In this document: positions 1-4,943 of the stretch, piece after piece
Layout of the letters: each line of letters opens with the position of its first letter
Position numbering within the stretch: position 1 is the stretch's first letter
Origin: Bacillota bacterium
Lineage (GTDB): Bacteria > Bacillota > Dethiobacteria > DTU022
Assembly: GCA_012727685.1 (NCBI GenBank)
Contig: JAAYGO010000086.1
Span: 1 to 5,035, forward strand
DNA: 5,035 nucleotides
Reading direction: 5' to 3'
Made by a program: the position numbers and the translations under genes
Notes under the pieces: generated by a model
Databases searched by the model: none
What the model was told of the DNA's origin: nothing
What the model saw: the letters and a program-made list of their open reading frames with translations, nothing else

Positions 1-395
1 ATGGATACAGACTCGGCAATAGCCTTGAAATGAAGGTAAAGGCCTTTTTGAGTCGGCTTGACATAGTAGGGCGTAACCAGGAGCAGGGCATCGACCCCGG
101 CCTCTTCCGCATGCCGGGAAAGCTGAATTGCTTCACTGGTGGCATTGCTGCCTGTCCCCGCAATCACCGGCACGCGGCCCTTGGCCTGCTGCACCGTCAA
201 GGCGATCACCCGGTCATGTTCTTCATGGGAGAGGGTGGAAGATTCCCCGGTAGTGCCGCAAGGTACTAGCCCGTCCACCCCCCCTTCGATCTGATACTCG
301 ATCAGCCGATTCATCTTCTCTGCATCCACGGCTCCGGTAGAGGTAAAGGGGGTAATCAGTGCCGTAAAAACTCCTCGCCATTGGCTGGTAATCAT
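1..395 (-). CDS. dapA: 4-hydroxy-tetrahydrodipicolinate synthase, N-terminal part
   Basis: The enzyme condenses pyruvate with aspartate-semialdehyde, the first committed step of the diaminopimelate/lysine pathway, in the cytoplasm. The minus strand reads 131 residues beginning MITSQWRGVFTALITPF and leaves the window still open, so the gene is cut by the window edge, not broken. Visible family marks are the GTTGE signature at residues 47-51 (the threonine pair of the pyruvate/catalytic site) and TPYYVKP at 108-114 with the conserved tyrosine pair, followed by the GLY.HFKAIAE stretch typical of true DapA. The Schiff-base lysine and the YNVP.R segment lie beyond the edge and cannot be checked. 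The ATG at 393-395 is preceded by GGAG about 11 nt upstream; an ATG 8 nt further upstream hits a stop after two codons. It is divergent from the Rrf2 gene. Other members of the DapA/NAL family (for example KDG aldolases) are less likely given the motif set. Confidence 0.93.
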   Translation of the reverse strand, partial: MITSQWRGVFTALITPFTSTGAVDAEKMNRLIEYQIEGGVDGLVPCGTTGESSTLSHEEHDRVIALTVQQAKGRVPVIAGTGSNATSEAIQLSRHAEEAGVDALLLVTPYYVKPTQKGLYLHFKAIAESVS

Positions 396-590
396 TAATT
401 CATCCGCTCCAATAGGTTTTAGTCTAATGATATTATGTTCCGGAATCCGAATATCCTGCCGCGGGATAAAAACTAATATTTATAAACTTTTAATCCATTT
501 AAATTTAATTTTCTCTGCTGCAGGAATAGTAAAGTTTATCGCGTAAATATCATAATTGAGATGTAATTAGTCCTATTAGGGAGAGCAGCG
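396..590. promoter_or_regulatory. Divergent dapA / Rrf2-regulator intergenic region
   Basis: This 195-bp, strongly AT-rich spacer must hold the outward promoters of dapA (minus) and the Rrf2 gene (plus). No convincing sigma70 pair is visible in either direction: there are TATAAA-like boxes on the minus strand near 479-484 and TATCAT on the plus strand at 548-553, but without good -35 partners. It also holds a small hairpin (452-468) and the short palindromes TTCCGGAA (439-446) and CCTATTAGG (572-580). The last overlaps the start of the Rrf2 gene's SD, where a repressor could block translation or initiation. No lysine riboswitch or T-box motif is recognisable in the dapA leader. Confidence 0.45.
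452..468. repeat. Short inverted repeat in the dapA leader
   Basis: TATCCTGCCGCGGGATA folds into a 7-bp stem with a 3-nt loop on the plus strand (one pair is G-T), and contains the palindrome CCGCGG. No T-tract follows on either strand, so it is not a typical terminator. It could be an operator or a leader structure for dapA; its function is unknown. Confidence 0.35.
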
Positions 591-995
591 ATGCAGATTA
601 CCCGCCAGACCGAATATGCCATCCGAACCCTGGTGGAACTGGCAACCGTACCTTTCGGCCAGCTTGTCTCCACCCGGGCGATCTCCGAGCGGCAGGATAT
701 CCCCGCCGTGTTTCTGAAAAAAACAGTCCAGTTGCTGGCGCACGCGGGACTGGTGCAGACCCAGAGAGGAAACCAGGGAGGGGTGAAGCTGGCGCAGCCA
801 CCCGAGGCCGTGACCCTGGCCGATATTATCGCCGCCACCGAGGGCAAGATCGCCCTCAATATCTGCCTCTCAGCCGGGGAATACTGCCCGCGCCAGTCCG
901 GCTGCAGAATCAGGAGGGCTTTGGGCAGGGCCCAGCAGGCCCTGCTGGCGGAACTGGAAAAAGAAACCCTGGCGGATCTGGCCGCAACTGAATAA
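591..995 (+). CDS. Rrf2-family transcriptional regulator, IscR-like Fe-S type
   Basis: A 134-residue DNA-binding regulator. The N-terminus (MQITRQTEYAIRTLVELA) and the winged-helix segment through residue 66, with ISERQDIPAVFLKKTVQLL and the wing RGNQGGVKLA, are typical of Rrf2 proteins. Three cysteines, C92, C99 and C105, sit where IscR carries its cluster ligands (C92, C98, C104 in E. coli), so binding of an Fe-S cluster that senses iron, oxygen or nitrosative stress is likely. The first spacing is one residue longer than in IscR. A strong SD (AGGGAGAG, 578-585) lies 5 nt before the ATG and fixes the start. Rrf2 genes usually head an operon or sit next to their target; here the following plus-strand gene appears lost (see 1066-1099). 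It could be IscR-, NsrR- or RsrR-like; the sequence does not decide which, so no symbol is given. Confidence 0.92.
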   Translation: MQITRQTEYAIRTLVELATVPFGQLVSTRAISERQDIPAVFLKKTVQLLAHAGLVQTQRGNQGGVKLAQPPEAVTLADIIAATEGKIALNICLSAGEYCPRQSGCRIRRALGRAQQALLAELEKETLADLAATE

Positions 996-1065
996 GCCGC
1001 CCCAGGTAAAATTTCCCTGATCACGGGGAGATGACTCTTTTAATCTAAACATTACCACAACATCT

Positions 1066-1099
1066 AAAGGAGAGGATTAAACCCATGTTTTGTATTCAA
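1066..1099 (+). pseudogene. Orphan SD and start codon of a lost gene downstream of the Rrf2 gene
   Basis: AAAGGAGAGG (1066-1075) followed 9 nt later by an ATG (1085-1087) is a textbook translation start about 90 bp behind the Rrf2 stop, yet the frame ends after 11 codons (MFCIQKSRTSF). Codons from about the sixth onward are the antisense of the flavodoxin remnant. The first five, M-F-C-I-Q, resemble the N-terminus M-F-C-Y-Q-C typical of hydroxylamine reductase/hybrid cluster protein (Hcp), a frequent partner of Rrf2-type regulators. That identification rests on five codons and is a guess; the good SD with no gene behind it is directly visible. Confidence 0.35.
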
Positions 1100-1293
1100 A
1101 AGTCGCGCACCTCTTTTTGAATCTTGCCGATATAGATGGATCCGCCGACAATCACCCGCTCATAAGGGGCGGGGTCAACCCGCATTTTTAGCAAATTTAC
1201 CAGGGTCACCTTTCCATCAAGCTTTTCCGCCAGCATTTTCGCGCATTTTTCCACGCAACCGTACCTGGTGGAGTAAGCAATCAATGTCTCCAT
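1096..1293 (-). pseudogene. Flavodoxin-domain protein, truncated after 65 residues
   Basis: The N-terminal METLIAYSTRYGCVEKCAKM is the first beta strand, FMN phosphate-binding loop and first helix of a flavodoxin of the HemG/Flavodoxin_5 type. VIVGGSIYIGKIQKEVRDF (47-65) is the next conserved strand and loop. These proteins normally run to about 150-170 residues; here a TGA follows F65 and the remaining FMN-contacting half is absent, with only about 100 bp left before the Rrf2 stop. Related proteins usually have Cys straight after this Phe, so TGA replaces an expected Cys codon. A very strong SD (GGGAGGAG, 7 nt before the ATG) shows it was once well expressed. It is co-directional with dtxR, 59 bp downstream of it, probably one transcript. 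A 65-residue piece is unlikely to bind FMN. A selenocysteine reading was considered but lacks support. Confidence 0.75.
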
Positions 1294-1352
1294 CTGTCAG
1301 CTCCTCCCTTCAAAAAAATTGCGCAGCTCCAGCCAGCCTTGAACAACAACAC

Positions 1353-1766
1353 CTATTGCTCACTGCTCTCCTCTACCTTGTCCCGGCGGGTATGCTGTTC
1401 CATGAAACGGACCAGTTTCTCCATGGTTTTGCTGCTGACGGCGTGCTCCATCAGGCAGGCATCCCGCTCGGCGCTGGCGGGGTCGACTCCAAGAACCTCC
1501 ACCAGGAAATCAAGAATCACAGCGTGGCGTTTGCTTACGGTCATGGCCACCCGGCGCCCTTTCTCAGTCAGAGTCACCGGGCCGTAACGTTCATGGATCA
1601 CCATGCCCTGTTCCTGCAATACGCCCAGAGCCTGGGTTACACTGGCCTTGGCCAGGTTAAGGCTGGAGGCAATATCGGTCACCCGCACCGTGCCAACCGT
1701 GCGCGAAAGATTAAGGATGGCCTCCAGGTAATCCTGCAGCGATGCACTGACCGGTAGAGGAGTCAT
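1353..1766 (-). CDS. DtxR/MntR-family metal-dependent transcriptional repressor
   Basis: A 137-residue repressor that binds operators when loaded with Fe(II) or Mn(II). The N-terminal winged helix spans about 9-72: SLQDYLEAI, then VTDIASSLNLAKASVTQAL as the helix-turn-helix and ERYGPVTLTEKG as the wing. The dimerisation/metal domain follows (about 73-125), with H81, E100, C104, E107 and H108 as likely ligands in RH..., AERDACLMEH. D12 and E15 of the DYLE motif match MntR's Asp8 and Glu11, whereas C104 matches the Cys of DtxR/IdeR, so metal choice is not obvious. There is no C-terminal SH3-like domain, as in short MntR-type members. The ATG at 1764-1766 is chosen because AGGGG lies 9 nt upstream; the in-frame TTG two codons earlier is only 3 nt from that SD. 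Its promoter and a DtxR-like box lie just upstream, and a flavodoxin gene follows in the same direction. Confidence 0.92.
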   Translation of the reverse strand: MTPLPVSASLQDYLEAILNLSRTVGTVRVTDIASSLNLAKASVTQALGVLQEQGMVIHERYGPVTLTEKGRRVAMTVSKRHAVILDFLVEVLGVDPASAERDACLMEHAVSSKTMEKLVRFMEQHTRRDKVEESSEQ

Positions 1767-1782
1767 ATACAATTACCCCTTT

Positions 1783-1801
1783 CTATGTTAGAAAAACCTA
1801 A
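1783..1801 (-). promoter_or_regulatory. IdeR/DtxR-like operator of the dtxR-flavodoxin transcript
   Basis: The minus strand reads TTAGGTTTTTCTAACATAG, which I align by eye to the known IdeR/DtxR consensus TTAGGTTAGSCTAACCTAA with 14 of 19 positions equal. On the plus strand its core is the perfect inverted repeat GTTAG-6 nt-CTAAC (1787-1802). It sits between the predicted promoter and the SD, so bound repressor would block transcription of its own operon. Autoregulation by the adjacent DtxR protein is an inference from position and similarity. Confidence 0.62.
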
Positions 1802-1812
1802 CTCCTATTTCA

Positions 1813-1842
1813 TTTATACATTTTTTCTGCCTAGCCTATCAA
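1813..1842 (-). promoter_or_regulatory. Sigma70-type promoter of the dtxR operon
   Basis: On the minus strand, TTGATA (1837-1842) and TATAAA (1813-1818) are separated by 18 bp, each one base from consensus. Predicted transcription starts around 1805-1807, which puts the operator at 1783-1801 immediately downstream of +1. It is the clearest promoter in the window. Confidence 0.6.
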
Positions 1843-1969
1843 GAATAAACACCGGAAGCCATTTGCATTGTAACAAAAAACATCCAGCCAACACAAGATA
1901 TTCTTCCACTCTGGTGAAGCAGCAGCCAATAAACGGAGCGTTCAAGTTAAATCGACTCGGGCGTCCGTG
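1843..1969. other. Non-coding spacer between dtxR promoter and dctM terminator
   Basis: No gene or site is supported here. A plus-strand open frame across 1785-1970 begins inside the dtxR operator and promoter, has no SD and has no protein-like composition, so it is treated as chance. Confidence 0.5.
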
Positions 1970-2006
1970 AAAAACAAGCCTGGGAAGATTAATCGTTTCC
2001 CAGGCT
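1970..2006 (-). terminator. Intrinsic terminator of dctM
   Basis: A perfect 10-bp stem (AGCCTGGGAA at 1977-1986 with TTCCCAGGCT at 1997-2006) encloses a 10-nt loop that contains the palindrome GATTAATC. In the minus direction it is followed by TGTTTTT (1976-1970). It lies about 45 bp beyond the dctM stop, so dctM is the last gene of its transcript. The plus direction has no T-tract. Confidence 0.88.
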
Positions 2007-2051
2007 GCTCTATCAATATTTGTGTAAATATATTTAACCGATCTGTAAATT

Positions 2052-3365
2052 TCAATTACCGTATAAAGTCGTCGGCAACCATGTGGCCAGCTCCGGGAAG
2101 ATCATGATGATGATCATTGCAAGGACGATTGAGATCACAAACGGCCATACACCGGAGAATATCGTTGACAGCGGTACATGTTTTGCAAAGCCCTTCATGT
2201 AGAAGCAATTTAAACCGACAGGAGGTGTAAGACCGCCGAGGCAGAGAACCAGAACGATCAGGACGCCGTACCACACGCCGTCGTAACCGAGGCCGGAAAG
2301 TATCGGTTTGAAAATGGGAACCGTAATGAGGATCATGGCGATTCCATCAATGAACATCCCCATGACAAAATAAAGAAGCAAAATCGCGCCCATGAGTATC
2401 CATGGCGCCACATCCATCTCTGCAACATAGGTTGCTAGCGTTGTCGGTATCCTCGAAATCGTAAACATCCGGCCGAACAGCGTACCGCAGGTAATGATGA
2501 AGAAAACCATGGCGGCAAGCTTGGCGCAGGCCACAAGAGAGGTCATGAGTTTCTGCCAGTTAATCTTCCTCTCAACGAGCCCAACCAGCAACATACCCAT
2601 AGCCCCGACGGAAGCAGCCTCGGTCGGGGTAAACCAACCCAGAAACATTCCACCGATCGAGAGGGAAAAGATAATGACAACCTCGATTAGTCCGCCCCTG
2701 CGAAGGGCAGCCCAGCGTTCAGGCCAGGTCGCCCTTTCAGAGATGGGTGCAGCCAAGGGATCCCTTTTAACGACGATGTAAATCGCTATGACCTGGAGCA
2801 CCATGAGTAAAATACCCGGAATGATACCGGCGATGAATAAACGGCCGATGGATTCTTCCGCAATGACACCATAGATGATCAACGTTGCACTGGGCGGAAT
2901 AAGAACGGCCAGGGAGGCTCCGGCGGCAATGGCTGCTGTAGATAGGCCCGGCTTGTAGCGGCGCTTTTCCATTTCGGGGAGGGCAACTGCAACCATTGTC
3001 CCCATGGTCGCGGGGATAGACCCGCAAATGGCACCAAACAGAGCGCTGGCAACCTGAACGGAGGAAGCAATACCACCTGGTCTATGGCCGATGAATTTAT
3101 CCGCCGCGTTGAACAGGTTTTCCCCTATACCCGATTGACTGGCTAAAAGGCCCATGAGGCCAAATATGGGCGCGACTGTCAGGGTATAGGATGCAAAATT
3201 TGTAAAAATATCCGAGGCCACAGCCTGAAATGCGGCATCTGGAGATTTCATCGCGATAATTCCCAGCACTGAAAAAAGTAACATGGAGATCGGTACAGGG
3301 AGGCCTAGGAACATAAAGACAACAAAACCGATCAGCGCAAGGACACCGACGATTACAGGATCCAT
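2052..3365 (-). CDS. dctM: TRAP transporter large permease subunit (DctM type)
   Basis: A 437-residue integral membrane protein, the usual length for the 12-plus-helix ion-coupled subunit that moves organic acids captured by a periplasmic or lipid-anchored DctP. Hydrophobic segments fill the chain. Family marks include GSIPATMG (115-122), the re-entrant IPPSATLIIYG (156-166), FTPTEAASVG (245-254), the MGMFIDG...VPIF.P region (335-354) and GLTPPVGLN (378-386). The SD is poor: only AAAG directly before the ATG, which would fit translation coupled to an upstream gene, as in normal dctP-dctQ-dctM operons. No DctQ or DctP is found on either side within the window, so the system looks incomplete unless partners lie elsewhere. 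An intrinsic terminator closes the unit. Substrate cannot be read from the sequence; C4-dicarboxylates are only the family archetype. Confidence 0.93.
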   Translation of the reverse strand: MDPVIVGVLALIGFVVFMFLGLPVPISMLLFSVLGIIAMKSPDAAFQAVASDIFTNFASYTLTVAPIFGLMGLLASQSGIGENLFNAADKFIGHRPGGIASSVQVASALFGAICGSIPATMGTMVAVALPEMEKRRYKPGLSTAAIAAGASLAVLIPPSATLIIYGVIAEESIGRLFIAGIIPGILLMVLQVIAIYIVVKRDPLAAPISERATWPERWAALRRGGLIEVVIIFSLSIGGMFLGWFTPTEAASVGAMGMLLVGLVERKINWQKLMTSLVACAKLAAMVFFIITCGTLFGRMFTISRIPTTLATYVAEMDVAPWILMGAILLLYFVMGMFIDGIAMILITVPIFKPILSGLGYDGVWYGVLIVLVLCLGGLTPPVGLNCFYMKGFAKHVPLSTIFSGVWPFVISIVLAMIIIMIFPELATWLPTTLYGN

Positions 3366-3529
3366 TCTTTATGACCAGCATACCATACGAAACTAATTCA
3401 TAGGTCCCCAGTATGCCCGAGTTATTTTGTCAACGGCAAGGCTGCTTCCAAAAGATCGCGACCGATTCTATCGGATGCCCAACCCCACCCGTAAAGTTAA
3501 CGCGGTAGAAAGTTGCTTTTCTTAATCAA

Positions 3530-3555
3530 AATCACCCTGGGGGTGATTGTTTTTT
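3530..3555 (+). terminator. Plus-strand intrinsic terminator without an intact gene
   Basis: AATCACCC (3530-3537) pairs perfectly with GGGTGATT (3541-3548) across a 3-nt loop, followed by GTTTTTTATT. The T-run is on the plus strand, yet no intact plus-strand gene precedes it for more than 2.4 kb. On the minus strand the stem is followed only by TTGATTAAG, so weak bidirectional use is possible. Confidence 0.65.
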
Positions 3556-3561
3556 ATTAAA

Positions 3562-3642
3562 AAAAACGGCACCAGTGTGGAAGTGTATATCGACTATGTC
3601 GATCAGCCTTTCAAAGGGACGGTCACCGGGTCACCGTTCTAA
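3562..3642 (+). pseudogene. Possible remnant of an HlyD/EmrA-type membrane-fusion protein
   Basis: The plus strand encodes KNGTSVEVYIDYVDQPFKGT followed by VTGSPF and a TAA. The pattern G..V.V.ID....F.G.V matches the beta-barrel segment of HlyD/EmrA-type adaptor proteins, which reads like G.PV.V.iDa.p...f.GkV. No start codon with an SD is present, and the frame is closed by a TGA at 3544-3546 upstream. It ends directly after an 8-bp tandem duplication that alters the frame. A plus-strand terminator follows at 3700-3741, as expected for the end of a once longer plus-strand gene. The match is short and made from memory; chance coding-like sequence cannot be excluded. Confidence 0.3.
3621..3636 (+). 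repeat. Perfect 8-bp tandem duplication
   Basis: GGTCACCG occurs twice head to tail. Eight is not a multiple of three, so such a duplication shifts any reading frame crossing it. With one copy removed the putative HlyD-like frame would read ...GTVTVLSYFP before a TAG, instead of ending in GSPF. This is consistent with a slippage mutation in a decaying gene. Confidence 0.6.
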
Positions 3643-3699
3643 GCTACTTCCCATAGTGGCGGCCGCCTGCAAAACCGGAGTTTCTTTCATGATTAACGG

Positions 3700-3741
3700 A
3701 CTGGAAAAAAGTATTTTTATAAACGGTTTTCCAGTTTTTTT
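3700..3741 (+). terminator. Plus-strand terminator-like hairpin at the mtnA 3' end
   Basis: ACTGGAAAA (3700-3708) pairs with TTTTCCAGT (3727-3735) across an 18-nt loop, followed by a run of seven T (3735-3741) on the plus strand. The T-run overlaps the stop codon of convergent mtnA (3740-3742). On the minus strand the hairpin lies directly behind the mtnA stop but is followed by CCGTTAATC, so it would be a poor terminator for mtnA itself. The long AT-rich loop lowers confidence. Confidence 0.5.
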
Positions 3742-4777
3742 ATTGTTCAAAGCGCAAGTTCTCTTCGTAAGGCGGGTAGACAATTCCTTTTTCAGTGATG
3801 ATTGCTGAAATGTTTTGATTCGGCGTTATATCAAAGGCCGGGTTATAGACCTTAACTCCTTTGGGCACGGTCGGCACGCCAAAGCGGTTGGTGATCTCCG
3901 CCGGTTCCCTCTCTTCTATGGGGATCTCCTTTCCTGTTCTGATGCTCCGGTCAATGGTGGGGGTTGGAACGGCAACGTAAAAGGGCACCTGGTAATAGCG
4001 GGCCAGGATTGACAAGCCTAGGGTGCCGATCTTGTTGGCTGCGTCGCCATTGGCCGCCAGGCGGTCGCAGCCCACGATCACCGCATCGATCTTCCCCTCG
4101 GCCATGACCGCCGCGGCCATATTGTCGGTGATCACGGTCACATCGATACCGGCCTGCTGCAGCTCCAGGGCGGTCAGGGTTGAACCCTGCAGGCGCGGCC
4201 GCGTCTCAGTGCAGTAAACGTTGAAATGGTATCCCCTCTCTTTGCCGAGGTAGAGAGGCGCAGTGGCCGTGCCATACGCGCTGGTGGCCAGTGCTCCGGC
4301 GTTGCAGTGGGTCAGGATCCCCATCCCGTCTTCTAGCAGGGTAAGCAGGTTGTCGCCGATGCTGCGGTTAATCGCTTCGTCTTCGCGATGGATCTGCATT
4401 GCCTCCGCGCGCAGCATCTCCTTGAGCCGGGCTACCGGCAGTTCTTTATGGGCCAGCGCTTTCTGCTTCATTCTCTCCAGGGCCCAAAAGAGGTTCACCG
4501 CCGTGGGGCGGGTGGTGGAAAGCAATGCAGCTGTTTCTTCCAGCACCCGGAAAAAAGCAGCGGGGCTCTCTTCCGGCGCCTCTCTAACCCCCAGGTAGAG
4601 GCCGTAGGCGGCGGCTATGCCGATGGCGGGCGCCCCTCTCACTTTCATGGTCCTGATTGCTTCCCACACCCCGGCCGCATCTACAAATGCTTCGTAGGCA
4701 ATTTCATTGGGCAAGAGGGTCTGGTTAAGCAGGATCAACTTCTCATTTTGCCACTGGATAGTTTTAAGTACAGTCAT
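3740..4777 (-). CDS. mtnA: S-methyl-5-thioribose-1-phosphate isomerase
   Basis: Converts methylthioribose-1-phosphate to methylthioribulose-1-phosphate in the cytoplasmic methionine salvage pathway; eIF2B-alpha/beta/delta-like fold. With the chosen start it has 345 residues, the normal length. Motifs: RGAPAIG (47-53), THCNAG with catalytic C158, TETRPRLQG (190-198), TDNMAA (217-222), GCDR.AANGD with catalytic D238, and NKIGT (248-252). C158 and D238 match the Cys160/Asp240 pair known from Bacillus MtnA. The early LLDQT motif reads LLNQT here. AAGGAG (4782-4787) lies 4 nt before the ATG at 4775-4777, 1 nt before another ATG at 4778-4780, and inside the coding part if a GTG at 4793-4795 were used, so 4777 is preferred. 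No other methionine salvage gene is in the window, and no S-box riboswitch is seen upstream. The related aldose/ribose-1,5-bisphosphate isomerases are less likely given motif order. Confidence 0.94.
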   Translation of the reverse strand: MTVLKTIQWQNEKLILLNQTLLPNEIAYEAFVDAAGVWEAIRTMKVRGAPAIGIAAAYGLYLGVREAPEESPAAFFRVLEETAALLSTTRPTAVNLFWALERMKQKALAHKELPVARLKEMLRAEAMQIHREDEAINRSIGDNLLTLLEDGMGILTHCNAGALATSAYGTATAPLYLGKERGYHFNVYCTETRPRLQGSTLTALELQQAGIDVTVITDNMAAAVMAEGKIDAVIVGCDRLAANGDAANKIGTLGLSILARYYQVPFYVAVPTPTIDRSIRTGKEIPIEEREPAEITNRFGVPTVPKGVKVYNPAFDITPNQNISAIITEKGIVYPPYEENLRFEQ

Positions 4778-4807
4778 CATGCTCCTTCGCTTCACCGGAA
4801 ACCTATT

Positions 4808-4877
4808 CTGCTGGCATCAAAAATCTTGATTGAAACACCCTGTTTTTTATTCGTGCCAACAGGGTATTTTTCCTGTT
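4808..4877 (-). promoter_or_regulatory. mtnA leader with mutually exclusive pairings
   Basis: On the minus strand AACAGG (4877-4872), ACCCTGTT (4865-4858) and AACAGGGT (4844-4837) allow the middle element to pair with either neighbour. CTGTTGGCA (4862-4854) can instead pair over all nine positions (one G-U) with TGCCAGCAG (4816-4808). A small stem ATCAA/TTGAT (4816-4830) belongs to the first state only. The last pairing ends about 20 nt before the mtnA SD. The alternatives suggest a switching 5' leader; no known riboswitch class is recognised and no promoter is identified, so this rests on inspection only. Confidence 0.3.
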
Positions 4878-4913
4878 TCGCTTACCGGGTCTGGGATGGC
4901 GGCTTTTACGAAA

Positions 4914-4930
4914 GCAATCACCGTGATTGC
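4914..4930. promoter_or_regulatory. Perfect 17-bp palindrome upstream of mtnA, candidate operator
   Basis: GCAATCACCGTGATTGC has 8-bp perfectly complementary arms around one central base, the size and symmetry of a dimeric repressor or activator site. It lies between the hairpin at 4944-4970 and the mtnA leader, where a promoter would be expected. No sigma70 boxes are clearly aligned with it, and the binding protein is unknown. Confidence 0.4.
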
Positions 4931-4943
4931 CTGCCAATAATTA

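Larger units (their letters stand above)
3366..3739. other. Gene-poor, probably decayed region between dctM and mtnA
   Basis: About 375 bp with no intact gene. It contains two plus-strand terminator-like hairpins (3530-3555, 3700-3741), a possible HlyD-family remnant and an 8-bp tandem duplication, listed separately. Just upstream of dctM on the minus strand, and in its frame, an unidentified short open stretch ends ...VDKITRAYWGPMN with a TAG 27 nt before the dctM ATG. It spans only 24 codons after the previous in-frame stop, so a remnant of a lost upstream TRAP gene is possible but unproven. The antisense is open for 42 codons too (3397-3525), so open frames alone mean little here. Confidence 0.5.

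Noticed and set aside
396..560. Lysine riboswitch or T-box in the dapA leader.
   Set aside because: Neither the L-box core nor a T-box-like AGGGTGG.ACCGCG motif is present; CCGCGG alone is not enough.
1014..1029. TCCC...GGGA hairpin after the Rrf2 gene as a terminator.
   Set aside because: The stem is only 4 bp, the loop is 8 nt and no T-run follows directly; an orphan SD follows downstream, suggesting transcription continued.
1785..1970. Plus-strand 61-codon open frame beginning MLEKPNSYF.
   Set aside because: It overlaps the dtxR operator and promoter, has no SD, and shows no recognisable protein features.
3397..3525. Plus-strand open stretch ending just before the hairpin at 3530, with residues such as RLLPKDRDRFYRMPNPTRK.
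   Set aside because: It has no SD or ATG start near its beginning, resembles no family I recognise, and the opposite strand is also partly open. It is noted only as part of the decayed region.
3575..3808. Plus-strand 77-codon open frame starting MWKCISTMS.
   Set aside because: It lies out of frame with the HlyD-like stretch, runs through a terminator hairpin and into antisense of mtnA, and has no SD.
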